Origin: Liquidambar formosana
Taxonomy: Eukaryota; Streptophyta; Magnoliopsida; Saxifragales; Altingiaceae
Direction of reading: 5' to 3'
DNA: 64,000 nt
NCBI GenBank assembly: GCA_039720395.1
Contig: CM077832.1
Coordinates: 20,059,850 to 20,123,849 of the forward strand
This document shows, piece after piece, positions 1 to 11,318 of the stretch; within the stretch, counting starts at the first letter, position 1, and every line of letters starts with the position of its first letter. Position numbers and translations under genes: made by a program. A model generated the notes under the pieces. That model did no database searches and had not been told where the DNA came from. It saw only the letters and a list, made by a program, of their open reading frames with translations.

Positions 1-1016
1 TGTATATGTTTTGCATATAGAGTAATTATGATATCTTTGCATGCATGTTAGTTGATTCTAGGGTTTTTATGCATGATATGGTTCTAGGGTTGTGTTAGAG
101 CTTATTATTATTCGCTGTTTTTTGCTGTTAGCATGTTTAGTGGATGATTTTAGGTCATAATACTATTCTGTCCAGATTTGCATATTAGTGTTTTTGCATG
201 GTTTTGAGCAGGTGTAAGGGTGCAAATAGGTGTGGTAATTGTCCTATGGCAAATAAGGCTGCCAATGCTTGAAATTGCTAATGCTTGGAGCTATTGCGCT
301 CAGGTAAGTGGGTGTGAAGGTGCCCCAATTCACCTCTCTTCCTTAACTCTTTCTCTTCTCCCTCTTTAGGGTTATTTTTTAATATGAATCTATGTTCAAA
401 CTTGTTTATTCAATCCTCTTTCAAATAAGGAAACCTAGGGTTTTTACCATAGGTTTATATTAGGATTTAACCTAGTTCTAATCGAACTACGTGGACTTTG
501 ATCCATGTATTTCGTTACATGGTACGTAGGCGCTTTTCGTGAGGCTCAAGTCCGTTCTAGGATCCAAGTATCCTAGGTTTCTTTCTTTCTTTTTTTTTTC
601 TTTTCTTTTCTTTATTTTCTGTTTTTATTTGCTTGTTATGCATGGATGGATGAATGAAATATATGATATGCATGCAATTCTTGCGATGATATACTTGCTA
701 ATTTTTGTATGGAAAGATCTTAATTTAGCCCAAATAAACTGAGAGACCAAAAGGGTGACATGGGTGCCTATAGGCTTTGCCTAGAACCTTCGCATGTCAT
801 AACTTAGCCTCCGAATCCCCGATTTTTGGTTTCCAAAAGACTTGTTTTTGCCTTTCCTTTTTAAACATGGAGTCATTCAAATTGTTTTATTAAAACAAAA
901 ATATTTTTAGGGTTTTCCTTGTTTCCTTTAAAAAATAAGGTGGCGATTCCTTTCCTTTTTCTTTCTTAAACCTATTTTCTTTTCAATCCTTGTGGGCCCA
1001 ATTTCCGGGGTTCACA
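1..1016 (+). repeat. Gypsy-1 5' LTR, last ~1 kb
   Basis: The sequence ends CCGGGGTTCACA directly before a tRNA-type primer site. It is the reverse complement of the first kilobase of the solo LTR at 8717-11313, which fixes it as the 3' part of an LTR roughly 2.6 kb long. Its U3 region lies left of the window. The small ORFs inside (for example 539-742) look like chance ORFs. Confidence 0.9.
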
Positions 1017-1019
1017 GTT

Positions 1020-1037
1020 TGGCAACTCCACTGGGGA
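1020..1037 (+). other. Primer-binding site of gypsy-1
   Basis: TGGCAACTCCACTGGGGA lies 3 bp after the LTR end. It differs by one base from the gypsy-2 site TGGCGACTCCACTGGGGA. To my knowledge this type of site matches the 3' end of a tRNA-Arg and is typical of Ogre/Tat elements; the tRNA assignment is from memory. Confidence 0.85.
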
Positions 1038-1889
1038 TTTGTGGGCTAGACTCTATAAAGTTTAATTGGGCTAAGTTAACTTCTTATGTTTAATTAAAAT
1101 CAATCACATGCATCCGCTTGATTGTGTGCTTTCATTTATTGCATTGTGTGTGCAAACTCTTGCATGTTAGGATCGATGTCCCTCGATGTATCCTTGCCAA
1201 TGATGGGCCTAGTTTCAACCTTGGTTTTCCTGATTCCAAGTGTTGGGGTGAAAGCTATCAACCTCTCTTGCCTAGTACCTTTAGGCTTGCCCTTGGGTAT
1301 ATTAAATGAGTTAATCACGTACTGTTGGACCCACGCGGCGTTCTTGATGCCACATGTGGTTAGGTATAAAGATTGCTCAAGCAAGTGAAGGACCCTAGCC
1401 TACCCTCTCTTAGTTCATGTAGTGGGCCTTGTAGGACACTATGGTCTCACCTTTATGCACCCACAATTGTTTGTAATGATGCTATGCCGTGTTTGTGGTG
1501 TGAGGCTTTATATCTTATGCCCTTAACATATACCTTTAAACCCTAACCTTTGTTAAGGCCATGGGTTAGGGGGAATAAGTTAAGGAAATAGGATGTAAAG
1601 CTATGTTTGTAATGTGTTAATCCTTGGGAATTAGTTAAACCTAATTGAAGGACTCTATACCCTATTCTTTTAAACATACCCTTAATCCATGACCCTTGTA
1701 AAGGTAATTGGATAAAAGGAATGAATTAATTGAATATGGTGTAGAGACCGAGTTCATTAAGGAAAATATGGAGGCTTAGGACAAGTCCTTAGGCTAAAGG
1801 TTAAAACTTTTCTATCCGTAGACGTGCTGGCTTGGATCCGCAATCCACAAGGGCGTCTAGTGAGTGTTGAGTCTACCCATCAGACAGAC
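1038..1889 (+). other. Gypsy-1 leader between primer site and gag
   Basis: This is the untranslated leader. I see no conserved coding sequence; the short overlapping ORFs near 1118-1388 on both strands have no recognisable domain. No further structure was noticed. Confidence 0.6.
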
Positions 1890-3198
1890 ATGGCCAACGA
1901 AAGAACTAGTAAGGGGCACTTTGACCTTGAGGCTTGCCTGAAAGCCATCATGACCAAGCTTGATCATACCGCCGAGACCTCCGACACAACATTGAAAATG
2001 GCTCAAGAGAACCAACAGAAGATGGCGGATCTTGAACAAAATGGTTTTCAGGCCCATTCCTCGGGTATACCTTATGGGGCTGGCACTGAAGAGGGACCTC
2101 AATCTAATGAGAACACCAAGACAAGGGGGGAAGTAGTTCGAAGCCTGTGGTCATCAACCTAGAAAGGGAAACCAAAGGGAAAGGTTCTAGCAGTGATTCC
2201 GTGTTAGCTAGCAAGGTAGAAGCATTTGAGAAAACTATAAAAGGGATTCGTAGGGCCGATGACATGGTCGATGTGCGGACTTTATCTCTATTTCCAACGG
2301 CTGGTATTCCATTGCAATTTAAGGTGCCGGAGTTAGAGAAATTCGATGGGATGGGTTGCTCTAAGACTCATTTAAAGATGTATGTGCGAGCTATGCACCC
2401 TCGAGGGGCCACTGACGAGCTTTTAGCTCAAATGTTCCATGAAACCTTAGCCACTTCCGCTTTGAAATAGTTCTTATCCTTGGATGAGAATAGAACTCGG
2501 ACTTGGGAAGACATATGCAACGAGTTCTCGGAGCACTACAAGTACAACACAGAGGTGGACGTTACTTGGTGGGACCTAGAAACCACCAAGCAAGGGGTTC
2601 ATGAAACTTTCTCCGCTTACATTACAAGGTGGAGACAAAAGGCATTGAGAATGACGGATAGACCAAACGAGGAAGACCAAATTCAGTTGGTGGTTAAGAA
2701 CTTGTTGCCCATGTACCACAAGCACCTATTTGTCCACTATTTCCTGAATTTCAAAGCTCTCATTGGGGCTAGCATGCAGGTTGAGGATGCTATCAATGAT
2801 GGGACAATCAAAACTGAGGAAGTGAGGAGTCGCAAGACAAACTTTACTGGGAAGAACAATGCCGATGTTAACACCATAACTCAACCCATTCAACCCTTCT
2901 CTCTCAATGATGTCAACCCACCTCTCCAATTCACTGATCTATTCATGCCACTCAAAAGAGTCCTTGAAAAGCTCGTAAGCCGTGACCTATTGAAGCCATT
3001 CGACCCAAGACTCCCACCAAATCCCTTACCCAAGAACTACAACGAGAATGAGTACTGCAAGTACCACCAATTCAAAGGCTATGCCACCAACCGTTGTATT
3101 CACCTTTGCCACCAGGTCCAAGACCTCATTGACAAGCAAGTCATCTCACCACCAACCTGTCCAAATGTCACCCGTAATCCTCTCTCGTCTCACAACAA
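1890..3198 (+). pseudogene. gag: Gypsy-1 gag, broken
   Basis: This encodes the Gag capsid protein, which would package the element RNA in virus-like particles. The likely start is ATG 1890 (MANERTSKGHF). The reading frame shifts near 2150, and a TAG at 2468-2470 replaces a tryptophan codon, judged against gypsy-2 Gag, where the aligned residues are KWYYAL. The retrotransposon gag region is recognisable at about 2480-2840 (WEDICNEFSEHYKYN, then FSAYITRWRQKAL). A zinc-knuckle-like CKYH...C motif follows near 3056-3097, with the usual GH changed to GY. Gag is then cut by a solo LTR at 3199 and resumes at 4863 and 6626. It is not functional. Confidence 0.88.
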
Positions 3199-4857
3199 TG
3201 TTAGGATTATGCCCTAGAGCCAATCATAGAGATGATTGTTTAGGGATTAGGAACAATCATTTGATTTCATTTGTGTATGTCACATTTATTATTGATTTAA
3301 TAAAAGGGCTTATTCTATTATGTTTATATGCATCATTTATATTTACATAATATGTCCATGGAGTTAGAGTTGAGAATATGGAATTACAAAGAGTTGTAAT
3401 TTTGAGACTGTAGATATATCTCTGTACTAAACTCCTAAAGCATTCCTAGTTGAAGGTTCACTATGATGGACAATAATGAACCATAGGACTAGCACTTATT
3501 AGGTTGACTCTATAGGAGGATAGCTAGTCTCAAGCTATTTGCGTAGAGACACTACAACCAACAAGTGGGTGCCTATTACGAGAATAGGTACACTGAATGT
3601 GACCAAAGATATGAGATAAACTGAATGGAGTTTTATCCTACCTGTCAATCAGTTTCTCATTGTTATAGTGGTACAAGTAATCCTTAGACCTGAGACACCA
3701 TAGTTGCCTTATGCATGTAGCTTTAGAAGTTTGATAACACTAAGTGCAGATCCTATTCAGGGGTCTGCAAAGGTGTTCATTGGCCCTACTGCTATGTGTA
3801 TGAAGGCATGTGAGTGATCAACAAGGGATCCATCACTCTCAGGAAAAAGAGAGAGAATGTCTCATATAGCATTCATAATATAACTCATTAAATCCATGGC
3901 CATGGTAGGATGAATATGAAAAGAGTTTCATGAGTTCATCTATGAGTTGATATCTATGAATGAGTATAAAGTAATTGAACTAGGGACTTGACAGACTTCC
4001 ATGTCCTATTAGTTCAATTGGAGACATTGTGTTGAAGGAAGGATGCAATTGTAACCTATAAACTATAACAGAAGGGTTCTTTGTAAATGACTATTCACCT
4101 CATTAAGGACCACACCATGAGCCATATGCTAGGTGTTACTCATGGTTAGTAGAAGCCCTAATTGATATAAGTGAGTTATAATCAATTAGGGAATTGGAAG
4201 GAGTTCCAATTAGACCCTAAATGGAAAGAGTTCCATTGTGCACACCTCGTGCTATTCCTTCTACTTAATGATGTGAACCCAATGGGTCACACACTGATTA
4301 TGCAAGAAGGGCTTTAAAGTCTATGAGAGAAAGGGTTTTAGTGAATAAAGAATAGTTCTTTATAGGCCTATTTGTATTTGATACAAATAATAGGGGTTAA
4401 TGTGCAATTAAGTGTAATTACACATAACCCTATTAGGGTTTCTTCCCCATGGCCAGCCCCCTTTAGTGGGCTGCCTATATAAGTCACACTTATGTGTGAC
4501 ATGGCATAATAGGCTTGCACAATAAACCCTAGCCGTCCAGCCCCTTGGAGGCTCTCTTCTCTCTCTCTCTCTTCTCCACCTCTAGCAACAACAAGGAAGA
4601 AGAAAGAAAGGACTTGAAGCTCTAGCTAGGTGTGGATACCGTTGGAGGCAGCACACTTGGGCTGCTCATTTCACCGCTGTCCGGAGTCGAAGCTTGGAGC
4701 AAAACGGAGAAGACAAAAATTCTGTAAGTGTTCTAACCCTCTTCGTAGTTAGGGTTTGATTTTGTGTTATGCATAGTTAGATTCATGGGATTGGGAATCG
4801 TAGGAAAAATTTTTATATTCCGCCTTTGTATTTTTCCCTCTTGTTCGATTCCCAACA
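3199..4857 (+). repeat. Solo copia LTR 'A' in gypsy-1 gag
   Basis: It begins TGTTAGGATTATGCCC and ends GATTCCCAACA, and is flanked by the 5-bp duplication AACAA (3194-3198 and 4858-4862). There is no internal region, so this is a solo LTR left by recombination. A TATA box (TATATAAG, 4476-4483) marks the promoter. It belongs to the same family as LTRs B to J here. Confidence 0.95.
4476..4483 (+). promoter_or_regulatory. TATA box of copia LTR A
   Basis: TATATAAG lies in the 3' third of the LTR. The same box is present at the matching place in the related LTRs (for example I near 40139 and, on the minus strand, J near 52578). It is the expected U3/R promoter of this family. Confidence 0.65.
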
Positions 4858-4967
4858 AACAATACACCCCCACCTAACACCATAAATGCCATTGGAATTG
4901 AATCATCTCGCCCTCGCCGGCCTGTAAGACAATACACTCCACTCCCCATGACCTTAACCCGTCTTTT
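4858..4967 (+). pseudogene. gag: Gypsy-1 gag, middle fragment
   Basis: About 105 bp of gag separates the two solo LTRs, after the right AACAA copy. It matches the proline-rich segment that follows the zinc knuckle in gypsy-2 Gag (NTPPP near its start). It ends at the CTTTT duplication of LTR B. Confidence 0.7.
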
Positions 4968-6620
4968 TGTTAGAGTTATGCCCTAGAGCCAATCATAGAG
5001 ATGATTGTTTAGGGATAAAGGAACAATCATTTGATTTCATTTATGTATGTCACATTTATTATTGATTTAATAAAAGGGCTTATTCTATTATGTTTGTATG
5101 CATCATTTATATTTACATAATATGTCCTAGGAGTTAGAGTTGAGAATATTGAATTACAAAGAGTTGTAATTATGAGACTGTAAATATATCTCTGTACTAA
5201 ACTCCTAAATCATTCCTAGTTGAAGGTTCACTATGATGGACAGTAATGAACCATAGGACTAGCACTTGTTAGGTTGACTCTATAGGAGGATAGCTGGTCT
5301 CAAGCTATTTGTGTGGAGACACTACAACCAACAGGTGGGTGCCTGTTAATAGAATAGGTACACTGAATGTGACCAAAGATTTGAGATAAACTGAATGGAG
5401 TTTTAACCTGCCTGTCAATCAGTTTCTCAATGTTATAGTGGTACAAGTAATCCTTAGACCTGAGACACCATAGTTACCTTATGCATGTAGCTTTAGAAGT
5501 TTGATAACACTAAGTGCAGATTCTATTCATGGGTCTGTAAAGGTGTTCATTGGCCCTATTGCTATATGTATGAAGGCATATGAGTGATCGACAAGGAATC
5601 CATTACTCTCAGGAAAAAGAGAGAGAATGTCTCATATAGCATTCATAATATAACTCATTCAGTCCATGGCCATGGCAGTGTGAATATGGAAAGGAGTTTC
5701 CATAAGTTCATCATTGAGTTGATATTTATGAATGAGTATAAAGTAATTGAACTAGGGATTTGACAGACTTCCATGTCCTATTAGTTCAATTGGAGACATT
5801 GTGTAAATGGAAGGATGCAATTGTAACCTATAAACTATAACAGAAGGGTTCTTTGATAGATACATATTCACTTCATTAAGGACGACACCATGAACCATAT
5901 GCTAGGTGTTATTCATGGTTAGTAGAAGCCCTAATTGATATAAGTGAGTTATAATCAATTAGGGAATTGGAAGGAATTCCAATTAGACCCTAAATGGAAA
6001 GAGTTCCATTGTGCACACCTCGTGCTATTCCTACTACTTGATGATGTGAACCCAATGGGTCACACACTGATCATGCAAGATGAGCTTTAAAGTCTATGAG
6101 AGAAAGGGTATGAGTGCATAAAGAATAGTTCTTTGAGGCCTATTTATATTTGATATAATTTATAGGGGTTATTGTGCAATTTAGAGAAATTGCATCACAC
6201 CCTAATAGGGTTTCCCCCTAGGGCCGGCCCCCTTAGTGTGGACTATATAAGCCACACTATGATGTGTGACATAATCACAAGTTGAAATCCCAAGGGGCTG
6301 TCCAGATTTTCCAGCCTCCCTCTCTCTCTCTCCTCTCTTCTCCTTCACTAGCAATAACAAGGAAAAGGTGGAAAGGACTTGAAGCTCTAGCTAGGTGTGG
6401 ATACCGTTGGAGGCAGCACACTTGGGCTGCTCATTCACCGCTGTCCGGAATCAAAGCTTGGAGCAAAAAGGAGAAGACAAAAATTCTGTAAGTGTTCTAA
6501 CCCTCTTCATAGTTAGGGTTTGATTTTGTATATGCATAGTTAGATTCATGGGCTGTGGAATCAAAGGGAAAATTTTTATATTCCGCACTTCTATTTTTCC
6601 CTCTTGTATGATTCCCAACA
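4968..6620 (+). repeat. Solo copia LTR 'B' in gypsy-1 gag
   Basis: It begins TGTTAGAGTTATGCCC and ends GATTCCCAACA, with target duplication CTTTT at 4963-4967 and 6621-6625. The sequence is closest to LTR H (37504-39157), which has the same AGAGTTATGCCC start on the other strand. The ORF at 6282-6491 lies inside the LTR transcript region and is not a known protein. Confidence 0.95.
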
Positions 6621-6625
6621 CTTTT

Positions 6626-8711
6626 CACCATTTGCCGCAATAACAGCCTTATCATGCCACTCCCACCAAAGCCAAGGCCATCAATCCCTCACCAATATTG
6701 CCAATACCATCATGCACCCGGCCATGACACCGAGGCTTGTTCTATACTAAAGAAGATCATTCAAGACCTCATTGACCAAAAGGTTTTGTTGTTGCCCAGA
6801 AAATCTATCCAACAAGAGCTTAAAGAGAGATATGAAGCAGGGGATCCTCAGGTTGGCCTATTAGGTGAATCGTCGGGGAAATTTGATTACTATGTGCTGT
6901 ACTCAAGCCCAAGTCCAATGACAGATGGGCCGATAATCCCTACAGGTTGGGATGACTTGCCGACAGAAATGGAGAGCATTGACATGATAGAATGGGATGT
7001 CCTAATGAATGACTCCAAGGAAGTCCATTACATATGGGCTAGTGATGATGAGTTGGACCATATAACCGGAGGGGGTCGTCATTTCAAACCTCCACACTTA
7101 GAATCTGAGAATCCATTGGAAGATCTGGAAGGGCAAAAGCGCCCTAGCTTGCAAGAAGAAGAGGATGAGGTGCTTAGGTAGCTAAAGAAGACCAATGCCA
7201 ACATCACTATTTGGGGCTTACTCATGGCCTCACATAAGCACAGAAAAACCGTGTTGAAACTGCTGAATCAAATATAAGTGCCCGTGGACACATCCCCTGA
7301 AGGGCTGGTACATTTGGTGAATCCAACTCCCAAGAACTCAACCATCGTGTTCACCGATGTGGACCTACCCAAAAGCGGGCCAACCCATTCTCAAGTTCTC
7401 TATGTGACCGTTGACACTATGGGGAAGAGGGTGCCTACCGTCCTTATCGACAATGGGTCCGCACTGAATGTATGTCCTCTCCGAACTGCCACTGTCTTGG
7501 GTTTGGGACCCACTGATTTCATGCCATCTGGGCAGACCGTAAGAGCTTATGACAACACCCGCCGAGAAGTAATAGGGGTGGTTACCTTGCCTTTTATCAT
7601 GAGACCCACTGAATTTAGGGTGGAATTCCAAGTGTTGGATGTGCCATCATGTTTCAACTTGCTATTGGGCCGACCTTGGATACATCCTACTGGGGCTATG
7701 CCATCTTCACTCCATCAAAAGGTGAAGTTTCCTTATAAAGGAGCCATAGTAACACTTCAAGGGGGCTACGAATTGAAACTCACAGGCATGCCTATATGTG
7801 AGATACAACCCGAATTAGCAGCAGTACCACTATCTGGGTTTGACTATGTCCAATGCATTGAAAAGGAGCTTGAAAAGAGTGAGTTAATACCCTTGGACTT
7901 TTACCCCCACGGTAATTTGCACGTCAGTGAAATCATGAGAAGAATGAGTTTCTTTCCAGGCATGGGGCTAGGACATCACCAACAAGGGATCCCTAAATCT
8001 GTTCAAAGCCGTGTCACCTTATACACCTTTGGGCTAGGATATGAGCCCTCTAGAAATGATCATGCGGAAATGCTAAAGAAGAATAAAGAGAAAATAAGAG
8101 CCAAAGCCGAGGGAAGGGTGTCAGACCTGAGGATCTCACCATATCGACCTACGTTGAATGGTTACTTCGTCAAAGAAGGGGATGATTTTCTATATTTCCA
8201 GAACCCACCTTTGACCAAGCTATCAAGACCAGAGTTTCGAGATTTGAAATCTTCTTCACTGAATGGTATCCGATCATAGCTGAAATGGTGGATGATGAAG
8301 CCATCAATGATGAGTTCTGGGAAAAGAAAGGGGAGGACTGGGCAGAGAACCTTGATGTAGGGGCTATGACTAAGATATTTCAAGACATGATCCTCACCGT
8401 GGAAGACTCGACCATTGAAGAACTCCAAGGTTCGTCCATTAGCCATGCTACCGTGCCACTCCTTAATTGGTACCTTGAAAGTGATGTCATTGAGGGGATC
8501 CATAAAGAAGAAAACCTTGGCCTACCTGATAACAGCTTGTAGGTGTCTTAGTTTAGTAATATTTCCCTAATTTAATAAGATGTATCTACTTAACTCACTT
8601 TGTGGAGTCATAGTGTTGATACAGATTTGTTTGTTTTCTTTCTTCTTTTGTGTGTCATTCCTAGTTAATAAAGTGTGCTTTCTTTCTCTATACATACAGT
8701 GTCTCTTTTCT
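6626..8711 (+). pseudogene. Gypsy-1 gag end, protease and linker, broken
   Basis: This continues gag after LTR B. A second, better preserved zinc knuckle, CQYHHAPGHDTEAC, lies near 6695-6736, followed by acidic linker sequence. In-frame stops occur at 7179-7181 (TAG) and 7275-7277 (TAA). The aspartic protease follows at 7278-8279: the active-site motif VLIDNGSALNVCP is near 7442-7480 and the flap/ILG-like motif FNLLLGRPWIH near 7654-7686. A conserved G-patch-like stretch (FFPGMGLGHHQQG) is near 7950-7990. The linker reading through 8285-8542 matches the gypsy-2 region before RT (DWAENLD against DWAENMD). It stops at the CTCCT duplication of the inverted solo LTR. It would process the polyprotein if intact, but the stops make it a pseudogene. 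Confidence 0.85.
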
Positions 8712-10676
8712 CTCCTTGTGAACCCCGGAAATTGGGCCCACAAGGGATTGAAAGAAAATGGGTTTGAAAAAGAAAAAGGAAAGGAGTCGCCACCTTATTT
8801 TTTAAAGGAAACAAGGAAAACCCTAAAAATAGTTTGTTTTAGGAAAACAATTTGAATGACTCCATAAAAAAGGAAAGGCAAAAACCAATCTTTTGAAAAC
8901 CAAAGAAATCGGGGATTCGGAGGCTAAGTTATGACATGGGAAGGTTCTAGGCAAAGCCTATAGGCACCCATGTCACCCTTTCGGTCTCTCAGTTCATTTG
9001 GGCTAAATCAAGATCTTTCCATACAAAAATCAGCAAGTATATCATCACAAGAATTGCATGCATATCATATATTTCATTCATCCATCCATGCATAATAAGC
9101 ACATAAAAACAGAAAAAGAAAAAGAAGAAAAGAAAACAAAAATAAACCTAGGATGCTTGGATCCTAGAACGGACTTGAGCCTCACGAAGAGCGCCTACGT
9201 ACCATGCAACGAAATACATGGATCAAAGTCCACGTAGTTCGATTAGAACTAAGGTTAAATCCTAATACAAACCTATAGTAAAAACCCTAGGTTTCCTTAT
9301 TTGATCAAAAGAGAATTGATAGAAAGTTTGATTTTAGGAAAGAAATCCACAAAATGGAAACTTTAATAAAAACCAGAATTTTGTTGGTTAAGGAAACCTC
9401 TAATTAAACCATAGGATCATATTAAAAATTAACCCTAGATAGGGAGAAGAGAATGAGTTAAGAAGAAAGGTGAATTGGGGCACCTTCACACCCACTTACC
9501 TGAGCGCAATTAGCTCCAAGCATTTAGCCATTTCAGACATAAGCAGCCCTATTTGCCATAGGACAAATACCACACCTATTTGCACCCTTACAAGTGCTCA
9601 AAACCATGCAAAAACACTAACATGCAAATCTGGACAGAATAGTATTATGACCTAAAATCATCCACTAAGCATGCCAATAGCAAAAACAGCGAACAATAAT
9701 AAGTCCTAACATATTCCTAGAACCATATCATGCATAAAAACCCTAGAACATACTAATATGCATGCAAAACTATCATGTTTACTCTATATGCAAGACATAT
9801 ACAGCAAACACGAAGAAAAACCAATAAAAAAGTCTACTTTATCATGCTATATGAAAACAAACACGAAACAATGACTCTAAAACCCTAAACTCACAAATAT
9901 GCTTAAAAACATACAAAACATACTTTAATCATGCTAAAACCAAACTAAACAGAAATTAAATCATGCATATTAACTAACTAAAGCAATATAACATGATGAA
10001 AATCCTAACTCTAACATGCAATGACACTAATCCTAGCACAAGAATCATAACTATGCATTAAAAACCTAAAGGACAGCCCTAAAGCATGCTAAACAGTAGA
10101 TAAACAATAGATATTCCATGTATATTAACTAGCTAGAGTGTTAATACATGATAAAAAAGTTACCTTTAACATGCAATAAGCCTAACCCATATGAAAACCT
10201 AGTTTAAGCTTGAATAGAGAAGGAGAATACCTTAGGAAGGGCCTTCCTTTGTGTTTGTAATTGTTCGTGGCTCCTCAGGTCTTTAGAGTGAATCAAACCA
10301 ACACGAATCCTCCTCTTTGTCAAAGTGGTATCACAGCAAAGAGATCAAAACTCAACTCAACTTTGAAAAGAAATAGAAAACAAAAAGAGAACAAGAGAAA
10401 AGAAAAGTGATTTTCGTCACTTTGCAACAGCAGCAACTTCAATCGCGTTTTTGGGTATGAAAACGTTGGATTTGGACAAAGCTTGTGAAATACAAAGTTG
10501 TAGAGAATTGAATTATCTTTCTAACAAGACCAATTTCATCAAATTCTGACTTCGGATGGAAAAGTTATAATTAAAATACGACTGCTGGTTTTCAGAAAAT
10601 CTGCTGCTGAATTATGACGAATTTCACTCCCTCCAAACCCTCTTCTCCTCCCCCCTGTTTAAAGACATTAAGAGAG

Positions 10677-10684
10677 TATTTATA
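10677..10684 (-). promoter_or_regulatory. TATA box of gypsy-1-family LTR
   Basis: TATAAATA on the minus strand, identical to the TATAAATA in the gypsy-2 LTRs at 41664-41671 and 58382-58389. It fixes the U3/R side of the LTR. Confidence 0.7.
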
Positions 10685-10826
10685 GCTGAAATCTGGAGTT
10701 TCCCTTTCCTTCCTGGACTAGGTTTCTTTGGAGAATAATCAAAAGGTATTTTATAATGATAAAAGACTTCTAATCTGAATAGGAAAAGGAAATTGTCTTT
10801 TATAAAAATTGGGAGACTGACCGCTA

Positions 10827-10884
10827 ACACGCATGCACATGTATCGTATGTGCGTACACACACTCATCACATACGTACACATGT
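10827..10884 (-). promoter_or_regulatory. Degenerate 21-bp-phased GTAC sites upstream of the LTR TATA box
   Basis: Two GTAC-centred near-palindromes have centres at 10855.5 and 10876.5, exactly 21 bp apart. A third, weaker GCATGC site lies about 22 bp before them. The block is about 150-190 bp upstream of TATA, matching the placement of the perfect palindrome triplet in the gypsy-2 LTR (about 140-180 bp upstream). Divergent sequence with the same spacing suggests an ancestral regulatory module. Confidence 0.5.
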
Positions 10885-11318
10885 TAGTGTCATGATAAAA
10901 ATGGCTAATTTAATAAAATAATTTTCTTTTCATTTTAACCAAAAATCTCATGCTGTGATTCGCACTAATTCTTCAAGGATAATCCGTAAATAACCACACT
11001 AAACTCATCATCAGGGCCACGGGACTTAATTGAACCTAGAAATACCTCATATGCATCCATATGAACTCCAATTGACAATTTGGAGATCATTCCAAGGTCA
11101 AATGAAAAGTTTGGGACTTAAAAGACGATTATGCCCCTCAAGTCACAAAAGCTCTTATTATCCCTCGAGATCAACTCCAATTTGAACCAAAATTCATATC
11201 CATTGTCCTTGTGACTCTAGAAAACTAATGCAAGTGACTAGACTCAAAAACAAAACAAAAACATGCATGAAATGATGAGCCCTAGTAAGGTGGTGCAAAA
11301 ATGGGGTGTGACACTCCT

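Larger units (their letters stand above)
8717..11313 (-). repeat. Inverted solo LTR of the gypsy-1 family
   Basis: On the plus strand it runs TGTGAACCCCGG to GGGGTGTGACA, so the LTR reads TGTCACACCCC...GGGTTCACA on the minus strand. It is flanked by CTCCT (8712-8716 and 11314-11318). It matches the 5' LTR end at 1-1016 in reverse complement. At 2597 bp it is the only complete LTR of this family in the window. It splits gypsy-1 pol between protease and RT. Confidence 0.95.

Noticed and set aside
6282..6491. LTR ORF containing ALARCGYRWRQHTWAAHSPLSG, repeated at 17696-17896
   Set aside because: It lies in the conserved LTR block; frame and ends differ between LTRs, so the conservation looks like that of DNA or RNA, not protein.
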